DNA of 64,000 nt from Aliisedimentitalea scapharcae (lineage in GTDB: Bacteria; Pseudomonadota; Alphaproteobacteria; Rhodobacterales; Rhodobacteraceae): positions 3,968,001-4,032,000 of the forward strand of contig NZ_CP123584.1 in the NCBI RefSeq assembly GCF_045277565.1. Direction: 5' to 3'. Position 1 is the first letter of the stretch; each line of letters starts with the position of its first letter. Below are positions 60,816-64,000 of this stretch, in pieces. The notes beneath the pieces were generated by a model. The model searched no databases and was not told the DNA's origin. It saw nothing but the letters and a program-made list of their open reading frames with translations. The position numbers were made by a program, and so were the translations under genes.

Positions 60816-63227
60816 ATGCAATCTCAGGCAAAAGTAGTGATCGTTGGCGGCGGCATGATGGGGGTAGGTCTCGCCTATCACCTGGCCGAAGAGGGTTGGT
60901 CAGACGTGGTGCTGATCGAAAAGGGCGAACTGACTTCGGGCTCGACCTGGCACGCGGCAGGGCAGTGCCCAAGCTTTATCAGCAACTACAATATGGCCAA
61001 GATCCACCATTATTCGAACACGCTCTATCCCCGGTTGGAGGAAATCACCGGGCAGCCTGCCGGTTGGCATGGCTGCGGCGGTATCCGACTGGCAACCACG
61101 CAGGAAGAGGTGGATTGGTTCGCCCATGTGGCCGGGTTCTCGGCCAATGTCGGTTTCCACATGGAAGTCATAGGTCCTGACCGGATTAAGGAATTGAATC
61201 CCTGGATCAAAACCGATGGCATTCTGGCCGGGGCCTATACCAACATGGACGGCCATGTGGACCCGTCCAGTGCCTGCAACGCCATGGCCGCTGGTGCCCG
61301 CCAGATGGGGGCCACCATCATCCGCCGTACCCGGGTCACGGACATCAACGTTCTGGCATCCGGTGAATTCGAGGTGGTGACGGACACCGGCAACATTCGG
61401 GCCGAACATGTCGTGAATGCCGCCGGGTGTTATGCGCGCGAGGTGGGTAAATGGGTTGGCGTAGAAACTCCGATCACCAACATGGAACATCAATACCTGG
61501 TCACCGAACCTTTGGAAGAGTTCAAAGGATCAGACCATGAGCTGCCCGTGATGCGAGATCCCGCCACAGCGGGATATTACCGCCAAGAGCAGAATGCAGG
61601 CCTCGTCGGCATCTATGAACATTTTGGCAGCCGCGAAGCCTGGGCCGGACGTGGTGGGTTTCCCGAATGGCATAGCGAAAATGAGCTGTTCGAAGGAGAC
61701 ATCGACCGAATTGCACCCTGGCTGGAAAAGGCTCTGGAACGGATGCCGATCTTTGCCAATGCCGGGATCAAACGGATCATCAATGGTGCGATCCCCCACA
61801 CGCCAGATGGCAATCCATTGGTTGGTCCCGCGCCGGGGCTACGCAATTTCTGGCAGTGCTGCGGAGCTGCAATTGGCATCGCGCAGGGGGCTGGCACCGG
61901 GAAATACCTGGCGCAATGGATGGTGCATGGCGATGCCGAAATCAACATGCACTGTGTCGATCCGCGCCGTTTTGGGACCTATGCCGATCCGGACTACACC
62001 CGCGCCAAAAGCTTTGACGACTATGAAAACATGTTCGAAACTCCCCTTCCCGGCCGTGAAGTCCAGGCCGGGCGACCCAATCGCATCACGCCGCTGTTCG
62101 ATCGGCTCAGAGCCAAGGGTGCGGTCTTTACAGAGGTGTATGGCTGGGAACGCCCAAAATACTTTGCACCTCACGGGTTCGAAGAGAAACTACAATACCG
62201 CCGCAATCCTGTCTTTGATCTGGTCGCCGCAGAATGCCAGGCCGTGCGGGATCGCGTCGGCATCATGGATCTGTCGAGTTTTGCCAAATTCGAGGTGTCC
62301 GGCACCGGGGCCGAGACGCTGTTGGACCACTTGACGGCCAACACATTGCCCAAACGCAAGGGCGGCATCAACCTGACCCATGTTCTGTCCGACGGCGGGC
62401 GGATCGAAGGTGAATGGACCATCACACGTCTTGGCGATGATCGGTTCTATGTCCTGTCGGGGGCCGGTGCCGAACAGGTGGTTCTGGATCAACTGACCAT
62501 GGCCAAAGGCGATGATGTGACCATCCGGAATGTCACCGATGATTTTGGCATGTTGGTGGTGGCTGGTCCGAGGGCACGTGATGTTCTGGCTCAGCTGACG
62601 GATGCGGATTTGACCAATGCCTCATTCCGGTGGCTTACCGGGCAAGAAATTGACATCGCGGGGATTCCAGTGCGTGCCTTGCGGATCAATTATGTGGGGG
62701 AACTGGGCTGGGAGCTTCATGTGCCGATGACAGAGTTGGCGCAGCTATACGATGCAATCTGGACCAAAGGTGCCGCACATGGCATTGCCGATTTCGGCAT
62801 TCAGGCGGTGAATTCGCTGCGCATGGAAAAGGGGTATCGCGGATACGCATCTGAGCTGACCAATGAAATCACCCTGATCGAGGCCGATTGCACCCGGTTC
62901 TACGCCCCGACCAAAGGCGCGTTCAAAGGCCGTGCGGCGACAGAGGCGGTGCGACGACAGGGCATCACGACCAAATTGGTTTACGGCGAAGTCGCGGCCA
63001 CCGATTGTGACATCTATGGCGGCGAGGCGGTCATGCAAGGAGAAACTGTAGTCGGTGTCTGCACGTCTGGCGGTTACGGTCATGCCACAGGAAAAAGCCT
63101 GGCTTTTGCCTATATCGATCCCAAATGCAGCGACGGCCTTGAGGTGATGATACTGGGAGAACGCCGGGCGTTCACCTTGCATGGCGCGCCGGTCTGGGAT
63201 CCGTCCAATGCGCGACAAAAAGCCTGA
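60816..63227 (+). CDS. Dimethylglycine/sarcosine dehydrogenase-like flavoprotein with GcvT domain
   Basis: An 803-residue protein from the ATG at 60816 (AGAAAGGA before it). Residues 1-370 are a DAO-type FAD domain: VVIVGGGMMGVGLAYHLAEE near 7-26, then ELTSGSTWHAAGQCPSF near 40-56, where the His is the position that holds FAD covalently in this family. Residues 420-790 form an aminomethyltransferase (GcvT) domain that passes the methyl as 5,10-methylene-tetrahydrofolate (DRVGIMDLSSFAKFEVSG and NYVGELGWELHVPM near 625-640). It would demethylate dimethylglycine, sarcosine or a related amine, in line with MttB upstream. Confidence 0.92.
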   Translation: MQSQAKVVIVGGGMMGVGLAYHLAEEGWSDVVLIEKGELTSGSTWHAAGQCPSFISNYNMAKIHHYSNTLYPRLEEITGQPAGWHGCGGIRLATTQEEVDWFAHVAGFSANVGFHMEVIGPDRIKELNPWIKTDGILAGAYTNMDGHVDPSSACNAMAAGARQMGATIIRRTRVTDINVLASGEFEVVTDTGNIRAEHVVNAAGCYAREVGKWVGVETPITNMEHQYLVTEPLEEFKGSDHELPVMRDPATAGYYRQEQNAGLVGIYEHFGSREAWAGRGGFPEWHSENELFEGDIDRIAPWLEKALERMPIFANAGIKRIINGAIPHTPDGNPLVGPAPGLRNFWQCCGAAIGIAQGAGTGKYLAQWMVHGDAEINMHCVDPRRFGTYADPDYTRAKSFDDYENMFETPLPGREVQAGRPNRITPLFDRLRAKGAVFTEVYGWERPKYFAPHGFEEKLQYRRNPVFDLVAAECQAVRDRVGIMDLSSFAKFEVSGTGAETLLDHLTANTLPKRKGGINLTHVLSDGGRIEGEWTITRLGDDRFYVLSGAGAEQVVLDQLTMAKGDDVTIRNVTDDFGMLVVAGPRARDVLAQLTDADLTNASFRWLTGQEIDIAGIPVRALRINYVGELGWELHVPMTELAQLYDAIWTKGAAHGIADFGIQAVNSLRMEKGYRGYASELTNEITLIEADCTRFYAPTKGAFKGRAATEAVRRQGITTKLVYGEVAATDCDIYGGEAVMQGETVVGVCTSGGYGHATGKSLAFAYIDPKCSDGLEVMILGERRAFTLHGAPVWDPSNARQKA

Positions 63228-63575
63228 TCTGACAGAGTTTGACCACGTGGCTTGGTTGGCGATATCCGCTCCGTCATCACCAAAGGTCATGACCTAGATA
63301 TCGCGACACGGCGACGTCATGGTGTCACGGGATGACATCACGATGTGGCGGGGTCACGTTCAACATTCGCTGGCTCTCCACATTCACCTCGCAATCGAAC
63401 CACATAGAAACCGATGCGCAACAAGCTTTGCCAAAGGTAAAATCATGGTCCAGACAATCTGTATACAGGTTGATCTTAGCAACATTCACACCTATTGATT
63501 TGCAAGTCACCGCAGAATCGAACCTGAACGGCGCACCACAAAAGCTGTGCAACCCGTTTTGCCAAGGAGCCTGAC
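63228..63575. other. Gap before gntR with operator-like palindrome
   Basis: 348 bases with no gene. Near 63312-63340 are several short dyads around GTCACGGGATGAC, and at 63459-63468 a perfect CTGTATACAG palindrome. The region probably holds the gntR promoter. Confidence 0.4.
63459..63468. promoter_or_regulatory. Candidate GntR operator palindrome CTGTATACAG
   Basis: CTGTATACAG is a perfect 10-base dyad, 107 bases upstream of the GTG of gntR. GntR/FadR family operators are often short dyads around TGTATACA, so autoregulation is plausible. It is one short motif, so chance cannot be excluded. Confidence 0.45.
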
Positions 63576-64000
63576 GTGCAAGAACTGCGCCAAATGCAAT
63601 TGCCCGCTGTCGAAGATGAAACAGGAAACGAGCGATTTGAACGTATTTTCTGCACATTGCGCGACCGCATTTGCCTGTTGCGCTATCGTCCCGGCACAGT
63701 TCTGAGCGAAGGGACGCTGGCCAAGGAATTCGGGATCAGCCGGACGCCGATCAAACGGGTCTTTAACAAGCTAGAGTTTATGGGGCTGGTGCAGATTAAA
63801 AACGGCGTCGGCACGATCGTGACTGACATTGATCTCTACACCTTCAAGGAAACCTATGATCTGCGCAAACGGCTGGCCGCGATGATGGGTGAACTGTCGC
63901 CGGTCGAAATCACATCTGCGCATTTGGCCAGGATTGATCAGATCATTGCGGATACCAAAGATCTGGAATCCGACAGGGGCAATTTCGGCGCATTGGCGTT
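63576..64000 (+). CDS. GntR-family transcriptional regulator, cut by window edge
   Basis: The open frame begins with GTG at 63576 after AAGGAG at 63564-63569 and runs to the right edge (141 codons seen). The winged helix lies at residues 20-85 (RIFCTLRDRICLLRYRPGTV, LSEGTLAKEFGISRTPIKRV, FNKLEFMGLVQIKNGVGTIV), followed by the start of an FCD-type effector domain (TYDLRKRLAAMMGELSP). It follows the demethylation genes and may control them. Confidence 0.85.
   Translation, partial: MQELRQMQLPAVEDETGNERFERIFCTLRDRICLLRYRPGTVLSEGTLAKEFGISRTPIKRVFNKLEFMGLVQIKNGVGTIVTDIDLYTFKETYDLRKRLAAMMGELSPVEITSAHLARIDQIIADTKDLESDRGNFGALA

Noticed and set aside
1..64000. CRISPR array, prophage or complete IS element
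   Set aside because: No regularly spaced repeats, transposase, integrase or phage structural gene was found on reading both strands.

Overview
The window reads as chromosomal DNA of a marine alphaproteobacterium of the Rhodobacteraceae (Roseobacter group). The signs are moderately high GC, a SAM-II riboswitch in front of metZ, a GTTC-N7-GTTC type LexA box, DUF2842, a GcvT-type dehydrogenase beside an MttB-family methyltransferase, and the gene order rpiA-gor-hflK-hflC-DUF2065-degP. This assignment is inferred from gene content, not from a marker-gene search. I see no complete insertion sequence, prophage or CRISPR array.

Layout. 1-1.6 kb: the start of an MmeI-like DNA methyltransferase gene and a tRNA-Thr, which together look like an island edge. 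1.8-6.7 kb: a sulfotransferase-like protein, modABC (molybdate uptake) and metZ behind a SAM-II aptamer and terminator. 6.9-18.4 kb: hydrolase, GST, yciB/ispZ-like gene, DMT transporter, ftsY, lysoplasmalogenase, alkB-like hydroxylase, xseA, purD, GNAT and a PAS-LuxR regulator, with three copies of a structured intergenic repeat. 18.5-21.7 kb: lipoproteins, a ferredoxin, a LexA-box-preceded remnant of DnaE2 and a Crp/Fnr regulator. 22-28.2 kb: membrane and periplasmic quality control (degP, hflC, hflK) with gor and rpiA. 28.2-37.7 kb: a divergent marR pair with a double operator, sdaA, thiamine pyrophosphokinase, a 734-residue acidic protein and purA. 37.7-45.1 kb: nitrile hydratase, secG, pyrG, twin TerB proteins, a PhnD-like protein and an SDR. 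45.2-48.7 kb: a polar amino acid ABC importer.

The most unusual region is 48.7-52.8 kb. Six co-directional genes encode a thioesterase-fold protein with Cys in place of the nucleophilic Ser, two tiny paralogous peptides (37 and 36 residues) with a nearly identical N-terminal half, a HExxH...H protein resembling peptide beta-hydroxylases, a stand-alone adenylation enzyme and a stand-alone acyl/peptidyl carrier protein. The two peptides differ mainly at synonymous sites, so they are under protein-level selection. I read this as a hybrid RiPP / carrier-protein pathway in which ribosomal peptides are hydroxylated and decorated with an activated acid. I do not recognise it as a named class.

53.2-57.1 kb is a minus-strand copper module (multicopper oxidase, CopD, CopC, cytochrome c, a Cys/His/Met-containing exported protein). 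57.1-64 kb holds two LysR regulators, an MttB-family methyltransferase without pyrrolysine, a dimethylglycine/sarcosine dehydrogenase-like flavoprotein and the start of a GntR regulator. This is a plausible module for demethylating betaine-type quaternary amines. Most predictions are from motif reading only; no database search was possible.
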